DNA of 64,000 nucleotides. Origin: Capsicum annuum. Lineage: Eukaryota > Streptophyta > Magnoliopsida > Solanales > Solanaceae. The DNA lies in assembly GCF_002878395.1 (NCBI RefSeq), contig NC_061118.1, positions 125,696,829-125,760,828 of the forward strand. The letters are read 5' to 3'. Both the position numbers and the translations under genes were made by a program. The notes below the pieces were generated by a model. It was not told where the DNA came from. It did not search any database and was given only the letters and a program-made list of their open reading frames with translations. The number at the start of each line of letters is the position of its first letter. Position 1 is the stretch's first letter. Positions 23,201 to 34,782 of the stretch are shown here, piece by piece.

Positions 23201-23660
23201 AGACTAGGAGTCTCAGAACTAGAGTCCTTGACTCAAACAAGATGGCAAACACACCCCTTAGATATCATCTTTTTCTCTCTAAGATATGAAATAATCTGAC
23301 CCCAAAGCACTGAAGTATTACCCCTCTATTCAATAATTGGTTTATTGGTAAACTAAAACTGAACGACTTTAGTTTTGCAATCAATTGAGGCATAAAATAA
23401 CTGGAGCCAATCCATGCCAAGAATGACGTCAAAATCAGTCATCTCTAACTCTATGAGGTCAATTAGGGTGACTTTCTGGAATATTGTGATCGAGCAGTTC
23501 CTGTATACCTGCCTGGCTACAATAGAGACACCTACTAGAGTAGACACTGAGAAGGGTTCTGCTAATATTTCAGGACTGACACCGAAGTTGACAGCTATAT
23601 AAGGAGTCACAAAAGAAAGTGAAGCTCCGGAGTCTAATAAAGCATAAACATGAAGATAAA
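23201..23660 (-). pseudogene. T1 aspartic protease, near-intact core
   Basis: The active-site block LLDSGASLSFVTPYIAV, with DSG, spans about 23590-23640. EMTDFDVILGMDWLQ, the conserved C-terminal block of chromovirus proteases, follows. A frame of 85 codons (23610-23353) is open across most of the domain. Confidence 0.85.
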
Positions 23661-24944
23661 AGACCTACAACGTACCCATAACTACGTCAGGAGAACTTTC
23701 CTAATCCTTTTGGGACTAGAGTGCATACAATCTGTTCTGACGCTGACCATTGGTTGCACTGGAAGTGGCGCCCTGCTAAGCTGGGCGACATACTAGAGCT
23801 GATGACAGATTGGACTGGCCCTGTTGGCGCAAATCCTTTTCCCTATGAGTAACTAATGGACACTCTCTAACGCTATAGACTGGCTTGCTATACCTAATAC
23901 ACACATCGCTGCCAGCCTTACACATACCCTGATGATTCCTACCATATTTTCCACAAAGCGGATTGGTATGACCACTGTTCATGCTACCCTATGACTTAGA
24001 GCCTAGTGCTCTATCCCGACTGTCATTCCTAAACTTTAGCACAGACACACCAGATGAAGATAGAGTTGAAGCTGAGAATTTTTGACAGAACTGAGAATGA
24101 TTACCACCAGCTAACCTCAATTGAGAAAAGTTAAAATAACCTGTCCTGGCCCCTTGATTCTCTCTTTCTTTCTTCTTAAGTTTACCTTGCTCAATCTATT
24201 TATCATTAACCATAAGTCTAGATAAATCTATCTTCTTAATCAACATTGCAGTCCTACACTCCTTGACCATACTATCGGATACACCAGATATAAACTTACT
24301 CATTCTAGACCTATTATCAGCCACCATCGAACGAGCATACCTTGCTAACTGAGTGAACTTAAGCAAGTATTCCTTCACACTTATACTACCCTACATCAAG
24401 TTGATGAACTCTTGCACTTTAGCTTTCCTCAATTCTAAAAGGAAGAACCTATCTAGAAAAGCCGTGGCAAACTTTTTCCACTCTATTGGCCTTGCCTCAA
24501 CACCCTTATTCTCCTTTCACTGCTTAAACCAAGTGTGAGCTACATCCTCCAACTGATATATAACCAACTGTATACTCTCAATCTACGTGCCCCTTATAAC
24601 ATCTGTCAGCTACATCCTATAACTGATATACAACTAATTTTGTACTCTCAATCTGCATGCCCTCTATAAAATCTGTCACTTTCTGAACCATATTAAGAAA
24701 ATCTTATAGATCCTTCTCAAAATTAGATCCTAAAAACAAAGGGGAATTCATCCACTTAAAATCTCAAACCCTGACCGCAACTGTATTTGCCACTGGATTA
24801 GTTGGGGCAGTAGCCCACTGATTGTTCTAATCAGCTACTGAATGAGCTAAGGTAGTAAAAATAACTATGAACTTGGTATGAGAGACTTATTAATTCAGGG
24901 GATCTTCCAGAACAGGCGGTGGTTTAGGCTGACTGATTCCCATT
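23661..24944 (-). pseudogene. T1 gag, broken
   Basis: The frame starts near 24944 with MGISQPKPPPVLEDPLN and soon hits stops. The capsid-like block KEYLLKFTQLARYARSMV and MSKFISGVSDSMVKECRTAM (24378-24196) match the gag of Solanaceae chromoviruses that I know. A nucleocapsid region NPLCGKYGRNHQGMCKAGSD with VRECPLV (23960-23850) retains several of the zinc-knuckle residues. A block near 24540-24690 is partly duplicated: GCTACATCCT recurs about 70 bp apart. Confidence 0.85.
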
Positions 24945-25165
24945 CTTTCTTTCATTATTTTTTTAGAGGTATCTTTTTGTAAATAAAATGAAGGATGAGT
25001 TAGAAAGAGCTCATGATTTTTTGCATGACATGAATACTGAAAGAAGAAAAACGTTTCCTAAAAGGTCTTGTAGCCTCTTGTCCATAAGTGTGGTGCATTT
25101 CACACCTATGCACAAGACTCTACTCAATGCGACTTTTAGACTTCCTAGGACACTTTAAAACTCTG

Positions 25166-25178
25166 GGCTCTGATACCA
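25166..25178 (-). other. T1 primer binding site (initiator Met tRNA)
   Basis: On the element strand TGGTATCAGAGCC lies 5 nt inside the 5' LTR. This is the standard match to the 3' end of initiator Met tRNA used by many Ty3-gypsy elements. Confidence 0.93.
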
Positions 25179-25183
25179 AGTTT

Positions 25184-27405
25184 TGTCATGACCCGAGGCT
25201 ATCCCTAGTCGCAACAACGGTCCTTATGGTCATAAGTGACCACAAGCTAACCCATGAGCTGATACCTGCTATAAGTACTGAATAAATATAAACATAACAC
25301 CTGTATAAAAGATAAACTGAGAAGGAAATATAAATCTGAATACTAAAATACCAAATCAATCATAAGTCTAAAACATCTGATAAAAACTAAAAGTAACTGA
25401 CTGACTGTCTAACTGACTGTCTGAATGTCGAAAAGCCTCTAAATTGATTGAAGAGTTGACGAGATAGAACCCTAACAAACTTCGACTAACTGAATAAAAT
25501 AAAATACTAAAATAACTATATAAACATAACATGTCCTAGATGGATGAGGACTCACCACTATAATTGCTGGATTATGTTGAGCTATCTAACTATGATTGGG
25601 AAATTGTGTGTCAGAACCTATGATATAAGACATCATAGTGCAAATATGAGTATGCAGTTAACACTTTGAATATACTGGTATATGAGATGAGGTTAGGCTG
25701 ATATACATAGGGTATTGTGCATATGAAATAAGGACTAACTGAATAGCATGAGATAACTGAACATGAATGCATAAAAACTGTAACATCTGAGAATGCAAAA
25801 CCAAGTATAAATCTATAATCTGAAATAAGTCTGAAATCTTAAAAACTATAAATTTGTATAACTGAATACCTGAAGGTCTGTACGCTTGGTCAAGCAAACC
25901 TGAATTGAGAATATACTGAAGTACTGTACCGAGACTGTGGGAGATATTATCTAACTGACATGCCCCAATCCAAGATAATTGAGGTCAAACCTATAACCCC
26001 AGTTAGAAGGGTGTTAGTATCGTGCCATGGGTACTAACACTAGTTGTGGGGATCCACTAATCTGATGTTCCGAAGGACTAGGGAGTCAGTCCTAAACTGG
26101 GGGGTGACCCCTAAGAAAGTGTCAGTCCTAAACTGGTAGATGACATCTCATAATCCTATGCTGGCTACGTAGTTCTGAAACTTAGGGACTGCTAATAAGG
26201 ACCCCATCCTAACTGGCAGGTGAGCCCCCATCCCTAGGTTTGCTCGGTGCTAAATCCTACTCTCAACTGAACTGACACAGATACTGGACTGAACTAAACT
26301 TATCTGAATGTAATTATATAACTGATAGTGCTCATCATGAATATGAATATCTAAGTATACTGATAAGATTCATGGATTAACAGTCTATATACTTGAAAAT
26401 CTGAATTTATGTAAATCACATAGGTATTGGTAGTTCATAACTCACCAACACTAAATGGAATAAACAATAATGCCATATAAAAGCTTTAAAACCACAGTAG
26501 GGGATCATTCTTCAAAACCCAACACTTAGGCATTTCATTAAACACATAAGAATCATGAACTTAAGCATGAGAATTGGTAAAACATGCGAGAATAACATGA
26601 TTACAAGACTAAAATCATAACTTAGGGATTTAACGTGAAGATTACAATATTTAAAATATGTAATGACTCATCCCACTTGAAAAACTCTTATAAACATAAC
26701 TTGTAATTGAATTTATAAGAGATTCATGGAGCTATTTCAACTTAAACATGAAGAACTCATAATTTAAAACCAAAAAAGGATTCTTGAATTCCATGGGTGA
26801 AAGGAACCCATGGATGAACATCATAGATACCTCACTAGATGAATTCGTGAAAATTCTTGAGAATTTCTTGAGATTTGAAGCTTAAATTCTTTGATTGCTT
26901 GAGTAAGGGTTAGGTTTTATTCTTGAGGTAGAAGATAGTTTTATTGAGAGATTTTATGAGTAATAGGGCCAATAATGCTCCTTGGGGACCTAAATTTCAT
27001 CTTATGGACGAGTTTGGGTGAGGAGAATTGACCCAAATGCCCATAAATAACAAGGAATCAAAAGTTGGATAGGCAAATGAGGGGGCAACGCGGGCTCTGA
27101 AGTGGTGCATTGGAGGGCGCAACGTGGGCTTATCCCGGTGCTGCTACTATTTTAGATTTCCAAACACACTCCTACGGTCATCTGAAAATTCTAAAACTCA
27201 CTCGAGATGTATTTTTATCATCCCCGATCATGAATCAACTGAAAAATTGACATTCTGAGGTTAGAAAGGTTAAAAATAAAATTATTGAAGTTTAGGGGCC
27301 TTGAAAATGACTAAGTCCCAACACTTAGGCTAATTTCTAAGCTTTGGACCCCTTATGCATGCAACTGAGAGCCGAAATGAGCTATGACATTTACAGGATA
27401 TTACA
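25184..27405 (-). repeat. T1 5' LTR (2222 bp)
   Basis: On the element strand it begins TGTAATATCCTGTAAATG at 27405 and ends GGGTCATGACA at 25184, next to the PBS. It shares R/U5-type blocks with the T2 LTRs, for example CACAAGCTAACCCATG on the plus strand. Confidence 0.92.
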
Positions 27406-27410
27406 GAACA

Positions 27411-29565
27411 CACCCTCTCTTTGTGTCAATGCCAAAAAAAGGTTACTATAGTAAAGGTTGAGCCATATAGAATCCAGTAATGATAAGTTAGACTAGACAA
27501 AAGTTTTAGTTCAAGTTAATATAGTTTGTTGAATACAAATACAATAACCAATCAAGTCAAAAAATTATGTTCCTTCAACAACAGAGTATTATATAATCTT
27601 TAACACAAATCTTACTAACAACCCCCAAAGCAATGCTATTGTACCTTCTCTGTATGAAATTTCATTTTCTTGGGAGTACATGAACACTCTACTGTGATTT
27701 CCACCAAGATGCATATATTTATCCTTCCTTGTAAACCGAGTGCATTCAAAATTGATAACGCCACCCAACTCTTTTTGTACATGATTGGCCATATCAATAG
27801 ATATTTTCCCACCAACCTTTCAAGTCATCTTCCTTGACAATAGTCATTAATCAATAAAATAGTTATCTAACTGAAGAAATATTTGATAAAATCAAAGCAT
27901 TTATATTACTAATAAAACCTATGATAATACATCATATTATTTGTACATAAACAATCTGTGCTTACCATCACGTTGAATTGGAGCAATAGCAAATGTTCCT
28001 AAATGAAAACTTCACAGATCTGGAAGATTTCTTTCCTTCTACAGATGCATGGAACATAAAGTGTTATGTCATGAAATAAAAAAAGGGACATTCTCACTAC
28101 AAGTAGTTCGATCAGTTGGTTCTATCACAATCCTAACATAGAAAAGCTATAAGCTTCTTTGACATAATCTGGAGAAAAATCTTTTCTTCTTCACCTCACC
28201 CTTCGCCTTCTTGTATCTCAATCACCATAGCACAATCCCCGTTCAAAATGCATATGATATAATCTAGCAAAGCATAATTAAGATGGTCATATCATAGTCC
28301 TATTAGTCTAGCCCTGTAACTATAGTTTCTTGAATCTAAGCTGTGTTGTTTTGATTTGATACAAATGTTATTATAGTGACTACCAAGCATGATTTGGAAC
28401 ATATGGATTAGAGTAAACTAATTGAACAAGAAGGAAAATATAAAAAAAGTCACAGAATAGATCTAAAGTTTTTGTTTTCCTTCGAGGGAAAATATTATTA
28501 AAGTAAATTGGTTAAAGACCAAAATTCAAGAACTTACTGGCACTTTCTACTTGCTAACATTAGTATCTTAAGTTCCCGGTGACATTCATCCAAGTAACAA
28601 GGGTTAAATTAACCTAGAAATCTTTGACCTAATTTGCAAATTGGGTCCAAGATGGTTGTTATACCCCCTTATCATACTCTACAATCTCACATTCACTGTC
28701 AAGATTCTCAACTTTCGTCTGCTTTATCGTGTGCTATGGTATTTTTTGAATTTTCTTTCCTACTTAATATTTCTTTATCGATCCATGCAGTTGTACCATT
28801 CTCAAGGTTTTGACTACCTATGCATCCTAAAGAGATTTGATAAGGTTTTCAGCATTTCTAATTTGCATTGCTAAACTACTATCCCATTATCAAGTTCTAT
28901 AGTTTTTGTATTATTTTTGAAGTTCAAAAGAGTAGCAGTAACTCGTTTTTATTTATCTCGATAGGTAAGATCATAAATGTCAGTATGCGACACCAAGTAT
29001 CATTATTTACGTCATTAATAAGGAACCAATCCAACATTAAATCTGGATATATACGAAAAAGAGAAAAACAAATTGGCATTTTCTGATTGATCTCCGAGCA
29101 AATGCATACTTTTTAGGAACTGTAATAACTCTTTAATGGGGGTTCTGAGATAGTTCGACCCACATAATTACAACTATGAACATGAAGTAATCATATCTGA
29201 GATTACCATAAAAATTAGGACTTCGTAACTTATATTTTGCACTGTTACAGGACAAAATCTAAACCTATGCATCTTCATAGGAAATCCAACAAAAACTTTA
29301 TATTTGTGCATTCATCTACATGACAAAACAATAACAATACTTTTACTCGAAAAAGAGTCATTTCTCACAACCCCATCAAAATTCAAGAATTATTGGAACA
29401 AATAATAAGGAGAGTGTGATTTTAGTCTGCACAAGATGTTTGATTAACTTTTGAAATAACATACCTATCAAAGAAGATCTTGAACCGCCACTTTATCATC
29501 CATTGCTCAAGTGAACCATGGAAGATCATTTTTTCTTCCTTGTATGTAAACTGAATAGAAATTTT
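27411..29565. other. Low-repeat island with possible exons of an unrecognised gene
   Basis: This is AT-rich sequence with none of the element signatures seen elsewhere. Besides the exon candidate at 27616-27816, the minus strand has a short open stretch ending at 29465 before GTATGTTATTTC, a good donor. Another possible donor context is GTAAGCACAG near 27968. These could belong to one minus-strand gene or gene fragment, but no start, stop or full frame could be assembled. Confidence 0.35.
27616..27816 (-). CDS. Possible internal exon of unrecognised spliced gene
   Basis: A 201-nt open frame (67 codons) on the minus strand is bounded by AG before GTTGGTGGG and by the donor GTAAGATTTG. It encodes GGKISIDMANHVQKELGGV, then FTRKDKYMHLGGNHSRVFMY and ends LLWGLL. 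Composition and boundaries fit an exon, not a transposon fragment, but I do not recognise the protein. An alternative is an unspliced chance frame or a pseudogene. Confidence 0.35.
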
Positions 29566-29641
29566 AGGGTTCAAGCCTTGGAAACAACCTCTGACAAAAA
29601 TATAAGGTAAGGCTGCATATAATACACTCTTGTGGTGGGGC

Positions 29642-30775
29642 TAGAGGCGGACACAGGTGGTGCCTCGAGGGTGCATATGCACCCAGTAACTTTTTTAAAA
29701 AATTATATATATATATATATATCCTACTAAAGTGTTAATATATTTAATTGTGCACCCTCAGTAATAAAACTTGTGTGGGTGCACTGGTTTGGAACTCAAA
29801 TGCTGATGCCTTTCTGGCCCGACGTCACGTGTTCGATTCCTGATGGAGTCTCTCAATTTTTTCATTTTACTTCTCCTTTATATACATTTAAATGCCACTA
29901 GCTAGGCAATCCTTGGGCTGCTGGACACTACAATTTACAAATTAGTAGTACCCAAACAAAGAGAAATTTTACTTCTCCTTTATATACATTTAAATACCAC
30001 CAGCTAGGCAGTCCCTGGACTATTGGACACCACAATTTACAAATTAATAGTACCTAAACAATGAGCAAGAAATAATTTTTCATTTGATGCTAATAGGTAC
30101 ACATTTCTTCCTTTCATTTTTTTTTTTAATTTTTTAATTCAAGTTTGGGTAATGTTAATTGCTTTTAATATTCACTTATTGCTTGAAAGTTTGTGTGTAA
30201 TTTTTTTTTTCTTGCTTCTATTTAAGTTCATGGAATTTGATTAAAAATAAATAAATAATTATTTTTACTTATATTCTTGATGAATTTTTTATTTTGTTGG
30301 AATTTGTCATTGATTCTTGTGAAAATTGAAATGGATAGATATTATTCTCCTCAACCAAATTCTAGTTTTAAAGACAATTCTCACCGCCTTAGCAAAAGCA
30401 AAAAATTGCAGAAAAATCTTCAAGGTCCATTATATTTAAGCACAAATTACAAATAAAGCATGAGATTTAACAAAAATAGGCATAAAGGAGAAAAATATAA
30501 ACATATGTCTCGTTCAAGACTAATAATATAAGCATGAATGCAAATATATGAACATAAAAATTATTTTTTTTATTAAGTAAAATATCAATTGTTTAGTGTT
30601 TGTATCTCCAGAAAAGAATCATTGACAAGGAAAAATATATCTTATAAATTAGAACCTAAACTGCACATTAAATGAGGCGAGTGATCAACACAAATTTGAT
30701 TCTTTATTCAAAACTTATGTGCGTATTTGACAATACTAGTGTACCCCCAGATTTCAAATCCTAGGTTCGCCTCTA
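29642..30775. mobile_element. Non-autonomous hAT-type DNA transposon (1134 bp)
   Basis: The ends are TAGAGGCGGAC and, inverted, TAGAGGCGAAC (10 of 11 match). An exact 8-bp target duplication GGTGGGGC flanks it (29634-29641 and 30776-30783), as is characteristic of hAT elements. It contains no transposase frame and has an (AT)n run near 29704-29722 and an internal 102-bp duplication. It would need a transposase from elsewhere to move. Strand is arbitrary. Confidence 0.9.
29864..30065. repeat. 102-bp tandem duplication inside the hAT element
   Basis: Two copies start with ATTTTACTTCTCCTTTATAT at 29864 and 29966 and both include a GCTAGGCA block and CAATTTACAAATTA. The copies differ at several positions, so the duplication is not recent. 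Confidence 0.9.
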
Positions 30776-30838
30776 GGTGGGGCGCTTCCCCAAACCCTGT
30801 GTATAATGGAAACTTTAGTGTACCGAGCTACCTTTTTA

Positions 30839-32340
30839 AGAAATTTTCTGGGTTACACTTTAGGCCTCAAGTGGATGGCGTAAGACATTAATATGACACC
30901 TATAAACTTCACCGTGTTAGCTTCAACTAAAATATAAATAAGTTGCATTCCCTACTTTTCATACAACAGGATAAGTCAAAATAGTAATAGTAAATACACA
31001 TGTACATATTACATACAGTCTTTTTTTTGATATTAAGATAAACACAGATGTCCGCTATATGTTATTTAGCCATATGCATGGTTGGACTACTCATGCTAGA
31101 TAGTAGATCCCATTGTAGTATTTTGTTGTTATAGTTCAATGGTTCTTTTAAGAGTCTCAGTCTCTTAACTACATACTACACGACAAAATTGTCTTTCCAT
31201 TAACAGTTTCATAAAGCATACATAACATCTGACTAAAGGGAATTTTCCTTAATTGGTGCACGCAGACTAGGTCTTACCATCACCTAAGACCAGCACCTAG
31301 TACCAAATATCAAATATTTTGTAACTAAAAAATACAGCTTTCAAAGCATTCTAAAACTTGATATATAAGCAAAATACATATATTATAGTAAATATAATTA
31401 GCTTCATCTCATTGAATTTACGCTAATCCTATAACATACATGTAAAAGTTTGAGTACATAGTATTTTCTTTACAAAAGTTATCCAGTAGAATATAAAGGA
31501 TGTACCTTTTGAGATTTTCTTAATTACGAAGATGTACCTTTTCAATGATTACACAATATATCAAAACAGGCTAAAAATATATAAGAAAAAATAACAAAAT
31601 ATTATTAGTGGTATAGGCATATCATCAAATACCTTAAGTGTGCAATATCATAAGTACTGAGAAACATTATGTTGGCATTTTCTATCTTTGTTAATATTGT
31701 CCGCTCTTTGTACGCTACCTCTCTTTTTTCTTTCTTTTTTCTTATTTGCATCATGAAAAAGGAAGATCGAAAAACGGAAAGTCACTTAACACCACATAGG
31801 GCGTCAATAAATTCAAAAAGCAAATGGAAGAAAAAAATAGTAACCAAATCGATCAATAATAAATAAAACTTCACTAAATCAGAACAATCAGCAAAAGAAT
31901 ATAGCTCAAAAGAATTACCAACATGCAAAAATTGACGAATCAAAAATCAATCATAAATGACTAAAGAGCATACAGATATGTTGTAGAACAAAAGAAGGGA
32001 TAAAAAACACTAAAAAATTATGAGAAAGCATGAATAAGAAACAATTTTGAAATGAGACTCCAATTTGTATTGTCAATTATTTAAAATGTGTCCCTCAGAG
32101 AAGGCATACAGAATCACTAATTTTACCTAACTGAAGTACACGTATTAATTCATAATGAGATGGGTCTTAAAATTAGGTACAACTTACATATTGCATTTTG
32201 TATAGCTGAGGATTGCAGTATTAGTACAGTTTAAATAGAACTTACATTGCATTTTGTAAAATTCAGCATTGCAGTGAAGGTACACTCAAAACTCCATTTT
32301 CTAAATAAGGAAACTAGACACAGGAGCCTATAAACTACTT
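30839..32340. other. AT-rich stretch without a supported feature
   Basis: No gene or element structure was seen. A 65-codon open frame at 31669-31866 is Ser/Lys-rich with no recognisable motif and is probably chance. Confidence 0.55.
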
Positions 32341-32800
32341 TCTTTCTCCCAATTTATGTGATAAGGACAAATTTTAAAGAGTCAACAAATTTTTGTAAGA
32401 TTTTTAAGTATTTTAAGTTATTGATTATTATGATATATAATATTTTCTATACAATTTTTAGACAATGTATGTTACCTCATCATTTTAATATATGTGGCAC
32501 CGATGTAACTTAGAGAGAACCAACCAAATTTTTTATGTAATTTATACATTTTCAATAGGTTAGGTTAATAATTATTGTAATTTATAATATTTTTACACAG
32601 TTTTCAGATAATATATCTCTATGTTTGAATTTATGTGACACCGATTAAATCCAGAGGGTAAATTAATTTTTTTATATATAGCTTTATATATTTTTAGTTG
32701 TTAATTTTTTTTACAAATTTTCAACTAATATATATTATTCCTACCTCAATTTATGTGTCTGTGATGTTATACGGAGAATCAATCAAATTTTGTATATGTC
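32341..32800. repeat. Four diverged copies of an AATTTATGTG-type motif
   Basis: AATTTATGTG or close forms occur at 32351, 32488, 32628 and 32748, about 120-140 bp apart. The last three are followed by a run like ACCGATGTAACTTAGAGAG and ATCAAATTTT. The wording resembles the subterminal part of common Solanaceae MITEs, but no terminal inverted repeat pair or TSD was found. Confidence 0.45.
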
Positions 32801-32813
32801 GATAATATTTTAA

Positions 32814-34700
32814 TGTCACGACCCAAATTTGGGCCTGATCGAGACGAACATCTCAAGGCCACTGTGGGCCGGAGACCACCCTCTTAGCCTTACCTCTAGA
32901 GAACAACAAAAATAAATAGCGAAAGCCAACCAAATAAATAATAGTAAATAAAACAAAAGAAAATCTAAAGAGTCAAAGTAAGATATCAATGACATCCCAA
33001 TCCTGTTCATGAAACCCTCTAAACCAAGAATACCAACTAAGTCGGGACATGCCCCCAACTATGACAAAAGAATCCAAAAGTACTATAAATATAAGGAACC
33101 TAATTAAATGACCGGGCTTTCTGAAGGATGGAGGCTCACCCCTTCATAGTTGATCAATAGGAGTACCAAATTGCCTAATGCTGCATAGGAGCAATAGAAA
33201 ATTACTCAGAACCTACATCATGAAATGATGTAGCATTTGAGAATGTTCAGTGGGGAAAACACTGACATGTAACTCAAGAGATAGGGATAAAATAATACAT
33301 TTATCAAAATCCAGTCATAAACCACATGCACTACATTCATATACATAAATATAGGATATCGGGATAGGGAAAATGGTCAATTAACATGATAGTTTAAAAT
33401 ATTAGCCTGGACTATGTAGCTCACTCTATCCTAAAGGCACCCACAGTCTATATGGGTTCGACTCCCCCTGCCGAAAAGGCCCCAATCCATGTTAAATGCA
33501 TGTACCAAAGAAAGGCTAAAGGCACGAAGGCGATAGACGCCCAAAATATAATGTGTATCCAGACACATATATAGACCCTAACATCGACAAATGTGGTTTT
33601 CAACGTTGTCCCCCCAGGACTATACCTTCATGGTGAGCTACACAATTTTCTTAAGCCAAAATCAAAATAGTTTGCACATAAACCAACCAGTAACTAATGA
33701 ATCTTTTATTAAGGCATTTTCTAACTCGGCATCGTCATACTAATATGCTTGCAAGCTAATTCAATTATGCCAAATCAGTCCATTTTACCATTAGACTCCC
33801 AGGTTCCATTAAAATCCAAAACTATGGCCACCAAGGACATTCCAAATCCATTCTTATCCATTTATCCTTTAATGCATTGCAATACTTTCAAAAGATAAAT
33901 TAAATTATGTAAAAGACCATATTCCAAAACCAAGATTACAAAGTAGTTTGATGTTAATGCCATTACCATGTCAAAAATTCATCAATTTGGTGAAACCCAT
34001 GTCACCCTTTTCAACTATAATCACAATGTGCCAATTCAGTCCCAAAACAATCAATTTAAAGCATGAATAATCCATTTAAAACATGAGAAAAATAATTCAA
34101 GTAATAAGAACAAAAAATCCTTAACCTAATTTCAAACCCATCAATTCAAATCACATGAATATTCAATAAACTGATGCCATAATGTAAGATTCAAGTTAAT
34201 GAAAGAGAAACATGCCTGAAATATAAAAGATATTGAAGAGAATTCAAAGTTTAGAGCCTGAATGGTGAATTCATCGCAAAACCTTTGAACTTTCTTGGTT
34301 TGGGAGTTATTGAAGAGAAAAGGGATGTTTGATCTTGATTACTGAAGGGAAAAAGGGTCATCTAAGTGTTTTAAAGTCGATTTAGGGGTAAAGGACCAAA
34401 ACCCATCACCCCAAGTGAAAAATAAAAATTGGATAAAAAATGCATAGCATCATGGCACGGCACTATTGTGGAGGTTAGCCTCCGTACAACACTCCTATTG
34501 CGGAGCATAAGTGGTATGGCACACCATTATTGTGGACCCTCACTGCCTCGGGGTCCCAAAATAACCCCGAACACCTTTCAAAAAATTTGAATCTTTTCCA
34601 AGATACCCTTTTAACATCCCTTATAATAAGGGAATTTTTGGCCGAATAATAGGAAGAACACAGTAGAATCCCAGGATAAATTTGTAATGCCATAAGAAGG
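32814..34700 (-). repeat. T3 3' LTR (right boundary approximate)
   Basis: The plus-strand left end is TGTCACGACCCAAATTTGGG. The sequence differs from the T1 and T2 LTRs. Near 34455-34545 is a GC-richer block with short inverted repeats around GGCAC, GGAGG and CCTCC. Where pol ends and the LTR begins (about 34700-34725) could not be fixed; no clean PPT was seen. Confidence 0.65.
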
Positions 34701-34722
34701 AAATAAAACTCATACCTTAAGT

Positions 34723-34782
34723 ACTTTCATCCAACAGAGGGAAAAGGAATGAGTACTAGGCTTTTGTATCTTCATTATCTTC
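34723..34782 (-). pseudogene. T3 pol 3' end (left of T2 insertion)
   Basis: The last codons of T3 pol, reading YSFLFPLLDEST then a stop at about 34723, continue the chromodomain tail seen at 51087 and right of it, in the same frame once T2 and one target copy are set aside. Stops are present. Confidence 0.55.

Larger units (their letters stand above)
17990..27405 (-). mobile_element. T1: complete, decayed chromovirus (Tekay/Del-like) LTR retrotransposon
   Basis: Two related LTRs of 2259 and 2222 bp bound a 4.9 kb internal region with PBS, gag, protease, RT/RNase H, integrase and PPT in the order expected for Ty3-gypsy elements. The flanks are ggaca (17985-17989) and gaaca (27406-27410), a 5-bp target duplication with one change. 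The LTRs appear roughly 85-93% identical over stretches compared by eye, so the insertion is not recent. The coding region is riddled with stops. The chromodomain-type integrase tail and LTR features point to the Tekay/Del group. Confidence 0.92.
29566..30838 (+). mobile_element. TS-like tRNA-derived SINE, split by a hAT element
   Basis: The left part (29566-29641) has GGTTCAAGCC, a Pol III B-box form, then GGTAAGGCTGCATATAATA. The right part (30784-30838) has GCTTCCCCAAACCC and TTTAGTGTACCGAGCTACC, ending in a T-run. The order matches the common Solanaceae TS SINE. The A-box half is missing or unrecognisable, so the copy looks 5'-truncated. The hAT insertion and its TSD sit at the GGTGGGGC stretch. 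Confidence 0.75.

Noticed and set aside
32816..33058. Minus-strand frame with a hydrophobic stretch
   Set aside because: It lies inside the T3 LTR; such LTR frames are common and not known to be coding.
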